A stretch of 64,000 nt of DNA from Streptomyces sp. NBC_00341 (lineage in GTDB: Bacteria > Actinomycetota > Actinomycetes > Streptomycetales > Streptomycetaceae): assembly GCF_041435055.1 (NCBI RefSeq), contig NZ_CP108002.1:4836001-4900000 (forward strand), in the 5' to 3' direction. Positions 16,563 through 24,417 of this stretch are shown in pieces. Position numbers and translations under genes: made by a program. Under the pieces are notes generated by a model that was not told where the DNA came from, searched no databases, and worked only from the letters and a program-made list of their open reading frames with translations. How positions within the stretch are numbered: the first letter of the stretch is position 1; each line of letters begins with the position of its first letter.

Positions 16563-16847
16563 TCATTCCTCGTCGAGGTGCGCGAACATGCTGTCCGCGT
16601 CCTCATGGACGGCGGTGCGCCCGGCCGCGATGTCCTCGCTGGCCCCACGCTCGCCGTCCTGCCACTCCGGAGTCCAGAACCAGGCCTGGTCGGAGCGGAT
16701 CTTGGTCAGCCCGTGCACCGTCACTTCACCGGCGCTGGTGATCTCGAACTCAAGCTCGTCGCCCTGATCGACTCCGAGGGCGGTGCGAATCGCTTTGGGC
16801 AGGGTGACCTGCCCGTTCGTACGCAGTGTGGCTGTGGCCGTAGTCAA
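16563..16847 (-). CDS. AbrB/SpoVT-type DNA-binding antitoxin
   Basis: The N-terminal half (MTTATATLRTNGQVTLPKAI, then GVDQGDELEFEI) is a swapped-hairpin AbrB/MazE DNA-binding domain. The C-terminal half is acidic (GERGASEDIAAG, DSMFAHLDEE), as expected for a toxin-neutralising tail. It starts at TTG 16847 with GGAGG eight bases upstream. The pair with the following RelE/ParE-like protein forms a candidate type II toxin-antitoxin operon, probably autoregulated from the AT-rich promoter region at 16865-16945. Length 94 residues. Confidence 0.75.
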   Translation of the reverse strand: MTTATATLRTNGQVTLPKAIRTALGVDQGDELEFEITSAGEVTVHGLTKIRSDQAWFWTPEWQDGERGASEDIAAGRTAVHEDADSMFAHLDEE

Positions 16848-16864
16848 AGTGATGACCTCCTACC

Positions 16865-16945
16865 TCTGTCGCCATCCCCGCCAATCTACCACGCAGAATC
16901 AAAAATTCGAACTCTGCGAAATTAGCAATATTAGAAATTTCTGAG
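16865..16945 (-). promoter_or_regulatory. AT-rich promoter/operator region of the toxin-antitoxin operon
   Basis: This stretch is far richer in A+T than anything else in the window. It holds an imperfect palindrome GAAATT-AGCAATATTAG-AAATTTC near 16917-16940 and an AAAAATTCGAA block. It lies 18-98 bases upstream of the antitoxin start and suits an AbrB-type binding site. Its composition also suggests acquisition from elsewhere. Confidence 0.5.
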
Positions 16946-16990
16946 GTGGTCCAATGGGTCGGATCACGGACGTTCAACAGGACGCACGTT

Positions 16991-17851
16991 TCAGCACAGC
17001 GCCGCGGCGAGTTCGCGCCAGGCGGTGCGGGCGAAGAGGCTCCGGTGGGCGGTGACGACCTGGAGGGCGATGTGGTCGGCCCCGGACGTTGTGTGTTTGG
17101 TGACCTGAGCGGCGATCTCGTCGGGCGTCCCGTAGGCGAACAGTGCGTCGATCAGCCGGTCGCTGCCGCCGTGGGCCAGATCGTGGGGGTCGAAGCCGAT
17201 GCGCAGCCAGGCCTCGCGGTAGTTGGCGAGTCCCAGGTACGGGGCGAGCATCGTCCGGGCCTGGTTCCGGGCGGCCTCGGGGTCGGTGCTCAGGATGACC
17301 GTCTGTTCCGTGGCCAGCAGGGATGTGGGGTCGAGGTCGGAGCGGGCCCGGACGGTGTGGCCCACATCGACGAGATACGGGTGCACTCCGAGGGTCCTGG
17401 CCGCGCCGAGGCGGGTCATCCGGGGCCCGTGGGCGCCTACGATCCTGGCGGAGGCGGGCAGGGGAGGCGAGGCCGCGTCCAGCTCGTCCAGGTAGCCGAC
17501 GAGCGCTGCGTAGGGGCGCCGGTAGCGGTCGATGCACTCGGCGTGGCTGACGCCGAGTCCGACCAGCAGCCGGGCCCGCTGGTGTGCGGGCAGTGCGTGG
17601 TAGGCGGCGGCGAGGTGCGCGGCGGGCTGTTCCCAGATGGACACGCATCCGGTCGCGACGGTGACCCGGTCGGTCGCGTCCAGCACGTCGGCGGCGGTGG
17701 CCAGGTCCCCGCTGGGGTTGCCGCCGGGACTGCCGCCAAGCCAGAGCGTGCCGTACCCCAGGTCCTCCAGTTCGGCTGCGGCCTCCCTGGCCTCCCCGCG
17801 GTCCCCGTGTGTGAACGCCAGGCTCCATATACCGATCGTTCCGAGGTTCAT
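16991..17851 (-). CDS. LLM-class F420-dependent oxidoreductase (TIGR03620-like)
   Basis: A 286-residue TIM-barrel enzyme of the luciferase-like family. It has the start MNLGTIGIWSLAF, ELEDLGYGTLWLGGSPGGN, a segment VATGCVSIWEQPAAHLAAAYHAL and LLVGLGVSHAE. Family members use reduced coenzyme F420 to reduce or oxidise varied substrates; no substrate can be predicted. The gene stands alone between the toxin-antitoxin pair and a divergent phospholipase gene. There are no obvious truncations. Confidence 0.85.
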   Translation of the reverse strand: MNLGTIGIWSLAFTHGDRGEAREAAAELEDLGYGTLWLGGSPGGNPSGDLATAADVLDATDRVTVATGCVSIWEQPAAHLAAAYHALPAHQRARLLVGLGVSHAECIDRYRRPYAALVGYLDELDAASPPLPASARIVGAHGPRMTRLGAARTLGVHPYLVDVGHTVRARSDLDPTSLLATEQTVILSTDPEAARNQARTMLAPYLGLANYREAWLRIGFDPHDLAHGGSDRLIDALFAYGTPDEIAAQVTKHTTSGADHIALQVVTAHRSLFARTAWRELAAALC

Positions 17852-18063
17852 CAGCGGCTCCTCCTGTGTGGGAGCTCTTTTCTAACTCTGCGTCGGCGGC
17901 CCGCTCGCGGGGCTTGCGTGACTCTGTCCGGAACCGGTCCACCGGTGTCCGGATGCTCTGGGACGGCCTCTTCCTGCCATGACGTGCACCCGCCATAATC
18001 CAGGGGCCCGACCCGCACACTCGTCCCACGCTGACCCCACACGGCACCCGGAGGCGTCCCCGC

Positions 18064-18957
18064 ATGAGCCCGTACACAGCCAACCGCCGGAACTTCCTGG
18101 CCGGCGCGCTGGCCGTTTCCGCCACCGCCGTCCTGGGCACGGCCCCCGCCCGCGCCACGGCCCGCAGAGCCCTCACCAACCAGGACTGGATGAGCGGCAT
18201 CGCGGACGGAACGGACCTGCGACGGCTCACCATCCCCGGCTCGCACGACTCGGGAGCCCGCTACGGCGGGCCCTGGACCGAGTGCCAGAACACGACGATC
18301 GCGGAACAGCTGAACAGCGGGCTGCGCTTCCTCGACGTACGGTGCCGGATCACGGACGGGTCCTTCGCGATCCACCACGGAGCGTCGTACCAGAACCTGA
18401 TGTTCGGTGATGTCCTCGGCGCTTGCTGGGACTTCCTGGCCGAGCGGCCCACCGAGACGGTACTGATGCGGGTGAAGCAGGAGTACTCGGAGGAGAGCGA
18501 CGCGGCGTTCCGGGCGGTCTTCGACGACTACCTGGACGTGCGGGGCTGGCGGCCGCTGTTCCGCATCGATTCCGCGCTGCCCGCGCTGGGGGAGGCGCGC
18601 GGCAAGGTGGTGCTGCTGGCCGACAACGGGGGTCTGCCGGGCGTGCGTTACGCCGATCCGGGCCTTTTCGACATCCAGGACGACTACATGGCCGAGCCGT
18701 TCGCCAAGTACCCCAAGATCGAGGCCCAGTTCCGCAAGGCGGCGGAGCAGCCGGGCAAGCTCTTCATGAACTACGTCTCGACCGCCGCCCTCCTGCCGCC
18801 CCGAGGGAACGCGGACCGGCTCAACCCGCAGGTCCAGTCGTTCCTGGACGGCGCGGAGGCGTCCGGCTGGACCGGCCTCGGCATCGTCCCGCTGGACTTC
18901 CCGGCGACCCGGTCCGGACTGGTGGAGTCCCTGATCCGGCACAACCCGGCGGCCTGA
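18064..18957 (+). CDS. Secreted phosphatidylinositol-specific phospholipase C-like protein
   Basis: A 297-residue PI-PLC X-domain protein. A twin-arginine signal (NRRNFLAGALAVSATAVLG, cleavage after ARA near residue 31) predicts Tat export. The catalytic histidines are H61 in IPGSHDSG and H104/H105 in FAIHHGA; the domain also shows GLRFLDVRCR and VLMRVKQEYSEES. It should cleave phosphatidylinositol or glycosyl-PI outside the cell, giving a diacylglycerol and an inositol phosphate. Start ATG 18064; a CATAAT -10-like hexamer lies at 17995. The neighbours give no further clue to its role. Confidence 0.92.
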   Translation: MSPYTANRRNFLAGALAVSATAVLGTAPARATARRALTNQDWMSGIADGTDLRRLTIPGSHDSGARYGGPWTECQNTTIAEQLNSGLRFLDVRCRITDGSFAIHHGASYQNLMFGDVLGACWDFLAERPTETVLMRVKQEYSEESDAAFRAVFDDYLDVRGWRPLFRIDSALPALGEARGKVVLLADNGGLPGVRYADPGLFDIQDDYMAEPFAKYPKIEAQFRKAAEQPGKLFMNYVSTAALLPPRGNADRLNPQVQSFLDGAEASGWTGLGIVPLDFPATRSGLVESLIRHNPAA

Positions 18958-18971
18958 GCCGCCGTTCCGGG

Positions 18972-20189
18972 TCACGGCGGGGAGCCGGTGGTGCGCGTGG
19001 CCCGTCCGACGGCGTAGGCGCACAGCCGGGCCCCGTAGAGGTCCAGGGCGTCGTCGGGATCGTCGTCGTAGTGGGCGGCCACCTCGTACCACCGGTCCCA
19101 GGCGTAGAGCCGGGCGTGGCGGCGGTCGTCGTCCGTACGCGAAGGGGTGTCCTGCTGCCTGCTGTTCAGCCACTGCTGCCACTCCTGGTGCGTTGCGGGG
19201 TCGGTCCCCGGTTCGCCTTCCGGTGCGGCGGGCCGGTCCCTGGCGAGAGCGGCGGTGATGTACGCGGCCGGGCGTGCGGGGTGCCATCCGGCGGCCATCC
19301 CGATGAGTTCGGCGGCGATGTCGTGGGCCTCCAGCCCCCGGTCGATCAGCGGGCGCAGCGCGAAGGCCAGCCGGCGCAGCCCTTCCGGCTGGGTCCAGCC
19401 GACGAGCGGCCGGACCTGCCGGGCGATGCGGATGTCCCGGGCCACCTGCCATGGGCTCCGGCCACTGCTCCCCGCCCTCCTGCGCGCCGTGGCCTTCGCG
19501 CGAGGCGCGCACGTGCGCGAGGTGTAGTTCAAGCACCCGTCCGGATCTGCCGTAGGTACGTGGTGGTGCCGCCCAGAAGAATGGGGTGCACGGTGCGCCC
19601 GGTCACGCTTGCGCGCTGCCTCGTTGTCCACAGGGTGTGGATGCGGGCGGGTGGCGGTCTTCGCGGCGAGCGCCCGCCCCTCGTCCGTCACTCCGGCCAC
19701 CCGCGCCCGGTACCCGGTGCCGGCGAGCCGGTGCCCCATCGCCTCGTCGTACGCGGCCGGGACCGTCGCCGCGTAGATCGTGGCCGTGGCGGTGTACGGG
19801 CGGCCCGGAAGCCGGAGGTTCCTCTTCGTGCCGTGTCGGTGCCATGCCAGCGCGCCGAGCTCCCGTAACACCCGGACGTGACGTTTTACGGTGGCCGTCG
19901 ACACCCCGCATCGCGCGGCGGTGCCTTCGAGGTCGTAGAGGACGAGCCCCAGCCGGTAGTCCATCCGCGTTGCGAGATCCCGGGCCACGGTCAGCGTCGT
20001 TTGCGTCGCGCGCGGGTGCAGACCGGCGCCGACCAGCCACGTCACGGCAGGCAGCCATGCGGACGGCCTGGTGTGCCGGGCAGCGGTCGAGCCGACTTCC
20101 TGAAGCGCACGGGGTACGGGGGGCCGTCCCGGAGCCGCCGGGCATGGCGAAGGAGCGCGGCGCGAGGCCGCGCCGGTGGTGCGGCGCAT
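18972..20189 (-). CDS. Helix-turn-helix protein of plasmid replication-like type
   Basis: A protein of up to 405 residues. Near residue 70 it has a winged-helix region (DLEGTAARCGVSTATVKRHVRVLRELGALAW) resembling Streptomyces plasmid replication or transcription proteins. A central disordered His/Pro/Arg-rich stretch follows, then a helical C-terminal domain (PLVGWTQPEGLRRLAFALRP, DAHDIAAELIGMAAGW). The true start may lie 30 residues inside, near GSTAARHTRPSAW. Homologues are scattered in Streptomyces genomes, often annotated only as HTH or cell-wall protein. It marks accessory DNA; the biochemical function is unknown. It is convergent with the PI-PLC gene. Confidence 0.75.
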   Translation of the reverse strand: MRRTTGAASRRAPSPCPAAPGRPPVPRALQEVGSTAARHTRPSAWLPAVTWLVGAGLHPRATQTTLTVARDLATRMDYRLGLVLYDLEGTAARCGVSTATVKRHVRVLRELGALAWHRHGTKRNLRLPGRPYTATATIYAATVPAAYDEAMGHRLAGTGYRARVAGVTDEGRALAAKTATRPHPHPVDNEAARKRDRAHRAPHSSGRHHHVPTADPDGCLNYTSRTCAPRAKATARRRAGSSGRSPWQVARDIRIARQVRPLVGWTQPEGLRRLAFALRPLIDRGLEAHDIAAELIGMAAGWHPARPAAYITAALARDRPAAPEGEPGTDPATHQEWQQWLNSRQQDTPSRTDDDRRHARLYAWDRWYEVAAHYDDDPDDALDLYGARLCAYAVGRATRTTGSPP

Positions 20190-20215
20190 TACGGTCCGTC
20201 GGGGTAGGCGCAGGC

Positions 20216-20249
20216 CGGGGGCGGCGGTCCGGATGGCCTGCCGCCCCCG
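20216..20249 (-). terminator. Terminator after the HATPase gene
   Basis: A perfect 10-bp stem CGGGGGCGGC (20216-20225) with 20240-20249 lies just beyond the stop of the leftward HATPase gene. Confidence 0.7.
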
Positions 20250-20271
20250 CTTGTGGTGGGTGCCGGGGCGC

Positions 20272-20733
20272 TTACGCCCGGCCGTCGTCCGGGACGGGCC
20301 GTCCGAGCGTGAACCAGACGACCTTGCGGCCGGGGTGCTGCTCGCCTGCGGTGTTCGCTCCCCAGGCCAGGGCGAGGCTCTCCACGAGCATGAGCCCGCG
20401 CCCGCCTTCCCCTTCGGGCCCCGCGCGTAGTGCGCGCAGGAGTTGCGGAGCGACGGGCCCGTCGTCCGATACGGCGACGGTGACCCGCTGGTGGTTGACC
20501 GCGACGTGGACGCGGATCAGGGGCGTGGGGGTGTGGCGGTGGGCGTTGGTGACCACTTCGGTGACGCAGACCCGCGCGTCGTCGACCAGGTCGTGGTGTC
20601 TGCTGACGCCCAGCAGCGAGGTGACGAAGTCCCGCGCGAGTTTGGCCGCGCTGGCGGTGTTCGGCAGGGTGAGGCGGTAGCTCTCGCCGCCAAATGGGTT
20701 GATCGGTAAGGGCTTTGGGGTGGCCTCGGGCAT
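20272..20733 (-). CDS. Anti-sigma-like ATP-binding protein (RsbW-type HATPase)
   Basis: From ATG 20733 the 153-residue protein is a single HATPase_c_2 domain. It has N-box DDARVCVTEVVTNAHRHT, G1 box SDDGPVAPQLLR and G2 box GEGGRGLMLVESLA. Such small kinase-like proteins act as anti-sigma or partner-switching factors in Streptomyces development and stress. It is divergent from an XRE/DUF5753 regulator with DUF397 genes, a set seen repeatedly in Streptomyces genomes at whiJ- and abaA-like loci. A partner sigma factor is not encoded here. The frame is open further upstream, but that part has no family match. Confidence 0.88.
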   Translation of the reverse strand: MPEATPKPLPINPFGGESYRLTLPNTASAAKLARDFVTSLLGVSRHHDLVDDARVCVTEVVTNAHRHTPTPLIRVHVAVNHQRVTVAVSDDGPVAPQLLRALRAGPEGEGGRGLMLVESLALAWGANTAGEQHPGRKVVWFTLGRPVPDDGRA

Positions 20734-20965
20734 GTCGTTCTCCCCACACGGTCTGGTTCTCCGGGCGTCCGCACCGCTCGTCGCCGCCGACGCACGCCTC
20801 AACGCACGCTTGTGCGGCTGCACATCAGCCCTGCCGACGTGTAGCGCGGTACGGAACGACGATAGCGCGAGGTAGCACATGTCGTACCGTCGAGGACTAC
20901 TTAGTAAACGAATGGATTACCGTGAGGACGCCAGTCACACTGTGATCCGATACGAGGAGGGGCCG

Positions 20966-21817
20966 ATGCCACCGAGGAAGACGCCCACGGCACGGCAGTG
21001 CCGGGTGGGGATTGAACTGCGCAAGATGCGGCAGCACGCGGGCCTTGCTCTTGCCGAGGCTGCGGCGTTGCTCGGCACGGATCGCACCACGATCAGCAAT
21101 ACGGAGTCCGGACGCTTCGGTGTGAGTGGCGAGCGGGTGCGTGCGTGGGCCGATGGCTACGGGTGTCCCGACGCGCTCTACGTTGCGGCGCTTCGCGCCA
21201 TGGCCGAGGAGCGAGTGAAGGGCTGGTGGGAGGACTACCGCGGCGAGCTGGCCAGTGGCGCTCTGGACCTGGCCGAGTTGGAGCACCACGCTGTCGGGAT
21301 CAGATCCGTACAGATCGTCAATCTGCCCGGTCTGCTTCAGGGGGAGGACTATGCGCGCGCCGTGTTCGCTCAAGCTGTGCCGCAACCGAGCCCGGCCCGC
21401 AGGCGACGCTGGCTTTCACACCGCCTGAAGCGCCGCGACGTGCTCGACCGGGATAATCCGCCCGCATGCACGTTTCTGATTCATGAGGCGGCCTTGCGCA
21501 TGGTGTACGGAAGTCCGGAGATCGCGCGGGCGCAGCTGAACTATCTGCTGAGTGAGTCGGAGCGTGACAACGTCACGATCAGGGCGATCCCCTTCGCGGC
21601 GGGTGGCCTCCCGGAAACGGGCGGCTCGACGCAGTACGTCCAGGGTCCAGTCCCGCAGCTCGACACCGTACAGATGGACACGGCTACCGGACCGGTGTAC
21701 TTGGACGCGGAGACACGTCTCGTGAACTACCGGGCTGTGTTGGATCGGGTCGAGGACATGTCGCTCGACCCCCAGGAGTCGCGAGACTTCATTCGGAGAA
21801 TCGCACAACAAGCGTGA
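20966..21817 (+). CDS. XRE-family regulator with DUF5753 domain (WhiJ-like)
   Basis: The 283-residue protein has an N-terminal XRE helix-turn-helix (ELRKMRQHAGLALAEAAALL, TDRTTISNTESGRFGVSGER). The DUF5753 sensor-like domain follows (VQIVNLPGLLQGEDYARAVF, AGGLPETGGSTQYVQG, then VNYRAVLDRVEDMSLDPQES). Such proteins control development and antibiotic genes together with small DUF397 partners. ATG 20966 has GAGGAGG directly upstream, so the longer frame from 20879 is rejected. Two DUF397 genes follow, the first only 13 bases after the stop, so co-transcription is expected. Confidence 0.92.
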   Translation: MPPRKTPTARQCRVGIELRKMRQHAGLALAEAAALLGTDRTTISNTESGRFGVSGERVRAWADGYGCPDALYVAALRAMAEERVKGWWEDYRGELASGALDLAELEHHAVGIRSVQIVNLPGLLQGEDYARAVFAQAVPQPSPARRRRWLSHRLKRRDVLDRDNPPACTFLIHEAALRMVYGSPEIARAQLNYLLSESERDNVTIRAIPFAAGGLPETGGSTQYVQGPVPQLDTVQMDTATGPVYLDAETRLVNYRAVLDRVEDMSLDPQESRDFIRRIAQQA

Positions 21818-21830
21818 AGGCGTGAGAAGC

Positions 21831-22025
21831 ATGGAAATTCAGTGGCGAAAGTCGTCCAAGTCGTCAAGTGCTGAGGGCAACAACTGCCTGGAACTCGCCG
21901 AGAGCGGAGGGGAGATCCTCATGCGGGAGAGTGACAACCCGGACGTGATCGTCCGTACGACTCGCGCGAAGCTGCGGGCGTTCCTGGGTGGAGCCAAGGC
22001 CGGCGAGTTCGATGATCTGGTGTGA
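21831..22025 (+). CDS. DUF397 protein, copy 1
   Basis: A 64-residue DUF397 protein (MEIQWRKSSKSSSAEGNNCL, LAESGGEILMRESDNP, RAKLRAFLGGAKAGEF). DUF397 proteins accompany XRE/DUF5753 regulators and are thought to bind or antagonise them. ATG 21831 lies 13 bases after the regulator's stop, behind a GTGAAGGCGTGAGAAGC leader that contains a weak ribosome site; GTG 21822 in the same frame is less likely. It differs from copy 2 in the N-terminal region around residues 10-17. Confidence 0.9.
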   Translation: MEIQWRKSSKSSSAEGNNCLELAESGGEILMRESDNPDVIVRTTRAKLRAFLGGAKAGEFDDLV

Positions 22026-22125
22026 CTGACCGCGTCTCGTCTCTTTCGGGCGGCCCCGCCGCGCAGGGTCGGGGCTGTCCGTCTCGCTCGGAGAATCCCA
22101 CAACAAGCGTGAAGGCGTGAGAAGC

Positions 22126-22320
22126 ATGGAAATCCAGTGGCGCAAGTCATCCAAGTCCTCAAACGCGGACGGGTCCGACTGCCTGGAACTCGCCGAGAGC
22201 GGAGGGGAGATCCTCATGCGGGAGAGTGACAACCCGGACGTGATCGTCCGTACGACTCGCGCGAAGCTGCGGGCGTTCCTGGGCGGCGCGAAGGCCGGCG
22301 AGTTCGATGATCTGGCCTAG
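22126..22320 (+). CDS. DUF397 protein, copy 2
   Basis: A 64-residue DUF397 protein almost identical to the upstream copy. The change SSAEGNN to SNADGSD lies near residue 12 and V to A is the last residue. It arose by the tandem duplication described for 21793-22320. Whether both copies bind the same XRE regulator is unknown. It may use the same leader, which was copied with it. About 290 bases without a gene follow, including a weak hairpin and a promoter candidate at 22436. Confidence 0.88.
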   Translation: MEIQWRKSSKSSNADGSDCLELAESGGEILMRESDNPDVIVRTTRAKLRAFLGGAKAGEFDDLA

Positions 22321-22435
22321 CTGACCGCGTCTCGTCAGTCTCGGGCGGCCCTCACCGGCGCAGGGTGGGGGTCGCCCGTTCTGCTGGCTGCTGCATGTGG
22401 CGGCTTTTTTGTCTCACTCGTTAGACGTCAAATAC

Positions 22436-22465
22436 TTGATACGGATCCGCATCACGCGCTAGCTT
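22436..22465 (+). promoter_or_regulatory. Candidate sigma-70-type promoter
   Basis: TTGATA (22436-22441) and TAGCTT (22460-22465) are spaced by 18 bases in a locally AT-richer stretch. It would give a leader of about 140 bases in front of the hypothetical gene at 22612. Confidence 0.5.
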
Positions 22466-22541
22466 CGGGATACGGCGCCACGGAGTGACTCCGCTGCTGC
22501 CAACTCCCTCTGCCTCTGCGTGGGTTGAGGGTTCTGTGGGC

Positions 22542-22584
22542 CCTCCCTGCTCGTCGCTCGTCACGCCGGTTGCGAGCAGGGAGG
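22542..22584 (+). promoter_or_regulatory. Leader hairpin upstream of a hypothetical gene
   Basis: A perfect 12-bp stem CCTCCCTGCTCG (22542-22553) pairs with 22573-22584 around a 19-base loop. It ends 28 bases before the start codon and 17 before the AGGAGG site, so it may act as an attenuator or mRNA stabiliser. There is no T-run. Confidence 0.45.
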
Positions 22585-22611
22585 TCTCCTGGGTGAGTGT
22601 CAGGAGGCGAC

Positions 22612-22974
22612 GTGTTGAGCGATTCCGAACCCGCGGCCCCCGCCGCACACGCGTTCTGGTGCGAGCGGGTCACGTTTCGGACGATAGAGGCGGACGAGAT
22701 CGCGGAGGTCCGTCGCACGTCCACCCTGAGGCCGTCGGACGCGATCCGGCAGATCCGGGTGGACGTTCGCTCGCTGGCGCCGGAGCTGCCGCCCCTGGAG
22801 CGGCACCGGGCTCTGAGCTGGGTCGACGGCGGGGGCTGTATCGGCGCCCTCGGGGCCCTGCACCGGGGTGAGCCCTGCGGATTCTCGCTCAGCCATCGCG
22901 GCACGTGGATCGAGTGGACCGTGCGTCCCCAGGCGGCTCTCCATACCGACGACAGGACTCGGCGCCCCGGGTGA
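22612..22974 (+). CDS. Hypothetical protein
   Basis: A 120-residue soluble protein starting at GTG 22612, with AGGAGG seven bases upstream. I do not recognise the family. It has a mixed helical first half (WCERVTFRTIEADEIAEVRR, DAIRQIRVDVRSLAPELPPL) and a later strand-rich part (GFSLSHRGTWIEWTVRPQAA). Codon usage is normal for the genome, which supports real coding. It lies between the DUF397 genes and a convergent cupin gene. Confidence 0.55.
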   Translation: MLSDSEPAAPAAHAFWCERVTFRTIEADEIAEVRRTSTLRPSDAIRQIRVDVRSLAPELPPLERHRALSWVDGGGCIGALGALHRGEPCGFSLSHRGTWIEWTVRPQAALHTDDRTRRPG

Positions 22975-23006
22975 TCAGGGCTGCGCGACCCAGGGCCCTG
23001 CGGCGC

Positions 23007-23342
23007 TTACGACGCGGACGTGCGCGACCCGAAAGCGGGGCCGAACACCACGAGCAGCGCCAGGTCTTCGGTCACGTCGATGAACCGGTGCTCCTCACCG
23101 GCCGGTACGAAGACCACCGCCCCGGGGCCGACGTCGGCCGTCCGGTCAGGCGTCCTGATCTTGGCGCGGCCGGACGTGACGACGTAGATCTCGTCCTCCG
23201 TGTGAGGGCTCTGGGTGTCGAGCCCTCCGGCCGGGATGCAGTACGTGCCCACGGACAGGTCCGACGTCCGCAGCTGCTCGGCCCAGTCGTTGCCCGCCTC
23301 GCCGGGATGCTTCCACGTCCCGGCGCCCTCGATGATCTCCAC
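23007..23342 (-). CDS. Small cupin-domain protein
   Basis: A single-domain cupin of 111 residues. The first cupin motif is present in reduced form around SPHTEDEIYVVTSGRAKI, and the second in FVPAGEEHRFIDVTEDLALLV. Histidines H67 (in SPHTEDE) and H106-like (in GEEHRF), with nearby Glu residues, are candidate metal ligands. Such proteins may be small dioxygenases, isomerases or sensors; no substrate can be inferred. It is divergent from the DHPS-like gene, with about 130 bases between starts, so the two could share a control region. Confidence 0.82.
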   Translation of the reverse strand: MEIIEGAGTWKHPGEAGNDWAEQLRTSDLSVGTYCIPAGGLDTQSPHTEDEIYVVTSGRAKIRTPDRTADVGPGAVVFVPAGEEHRFIDVTEDLALLVVFGPAFGSRTSAS

Positions 23343-23473
23343 GGTGCGAGCCTAGTGTTGCGATCGAGACCCCAACACCCTTAGTTCTGCAACGAGTTCA
23401 TGACTCGTACACCGAGATCTCGTTGGCCCGAAACGGATGCCCTCGGGGGACGGGCGACCGCCACAATGCCTCC

Positions 23474-24370
23474 ATGGACGCAGACAGGAACCCACTGCCC
23501 GGCCTGCCCGAATGGGACCGTTGCGGAGTCATGGGCATCGTGAACGTCACCCCGGACTCGTTCTCGGACGGCGGGCTCTGGCTGGACCCCGATCGAGCCT
23601 TGGCGCACGGTTTGGAGCTGATCGCCCAAGGCGCGGACGTGGTCGACGTCGGCGGCGAGTCGACACGTCCGGGTGCTGCGCGGATTACCCGCGAGGAGGA
23701 ACTGCGTCGGGTGGTGCCGGTCGTCCGGGGCATTGCTGGAGGCGGTGCGCTGATCAGCGTGGACACCATGCGTGCTGACGTGGCAGAGGCTGCGGTGGAT
23801 GCGGGGGCGCGCATTATCAACGACGTCAGCGGGGGGCGCGCAGACTCTCGTATGGTCAGCGTGGCCGCGGGAACGGGTGTCCCCTTTGTGGTGGTGCACT
23901 GGCGGGGGCAGTCCGCCCACATGGATGAACTGGCCGGCTACGGGGATGTCGTGGGCGAGGTCATCGAGGAAGTCGAGCGGCAGATGGACGCCGTGGTGGC
24001 CGGCGGGGTGGACCCCGGGCAGGTGATCGTCGACCCCGGACTGGGTTTCGCCAAGACCCGTGAAGACGACTGGGCCCTGCTGGCCAGGATCGATGCCTGG
24101 GCCCGGCTCGGACGTCCGGTACTGGTCGGCGCCTCCCGCAAGCGTTTCCTGGGCACGCTGCTGGCAGACCCGGTCACCGGCGAACCCCGGCCGCCGCGTG
24201 CACGCGATGCTGCCACGACAGCCGTATCGGCTCTGGCGGCCGCTCGGGGCGCCTGGGCCGTCCGGGTCCACGAGGTCTCCGCCACAGCCGACGCGGTTCG
24301 AGTCGAGGCCGCCCTGCGCAGGACGCGTGACCGGCTGACGAGCGCTGACGCCGCATCCCCGGCAGGGTAG
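23474..24370 (+). CDS. Dihydropteroate synthase family protein (second, non-fol-operon copy)
   Basis: A 298-residue DHPS with all main loops: NVTPDSFSDGG (24-34), DVGGESTRPG (58-67), ISVDTM, INDVSGG, VVHWRG, VDPGLGFAKT and GASRKRFLG. DHPS joins p-aminobenzoate to pterin pyrophosphate in folate synthesis and is the sulfonamide target. No other core folate-synthesis genes (folE, folB, folK) are nearby. The copy may therefore be a paralogue with a special role or altered drug sensitivity. ATG 23474 is chosen; a CACAAT -10-like element a few bases upstream suggests a leaderless message. The middle pABA-loop residues differ from E. coli (VHWRG for MHMQG). Confidence 0.88.
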   Translation: MDADRNPLPGLPEWDRCGVMGIVNVTPDSFSDGGLWLDPDRALAHGLELIAQGADVVDVGGESTRPGAARITREEELRRVVPVVRGIAGGGALISVDTMRADVAEAAVDAGARIINDVSGGRADSRMVSVAAGTGVPFVVVHWRGQSAHMDELAGYGDVVGEVIEEVERQMDAVVAGGVDPGQVIVDPGLGFAKTREDDWALLARIDAWARLGRPVLVGASRKRFLGTLLADPVTGEPRPPRARDAATTAVSALAAARGAWAVRVHEVSATADAVRVEAALRRTRDRLTSADAASPAG

Positions 24371-24417
24371 GCCGGAGTTGATTGGGTTGTCCGGGCGCTG
24401 GAGGACATCCCGGCTGC

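Larger units (their letters stand above)
21793..22320 (+). repeat. Tandem duplication of the DUF397 gene with flanking DNA
   Basis: A segment of about 233 bp (21793-22025) recurs at 22088-22320, offset by 295 bp. The copied part begins inside the last codons of the upstream XRE gene (CGGAGAATC, ACAACAAGCGTGAAGG), so a stub of the XRE 3' end precedes the second DUF397 gene. The downstream two thirds of the gene copies are nearly identical; most differences lie in codons 4-20. Confidence 0.92.
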
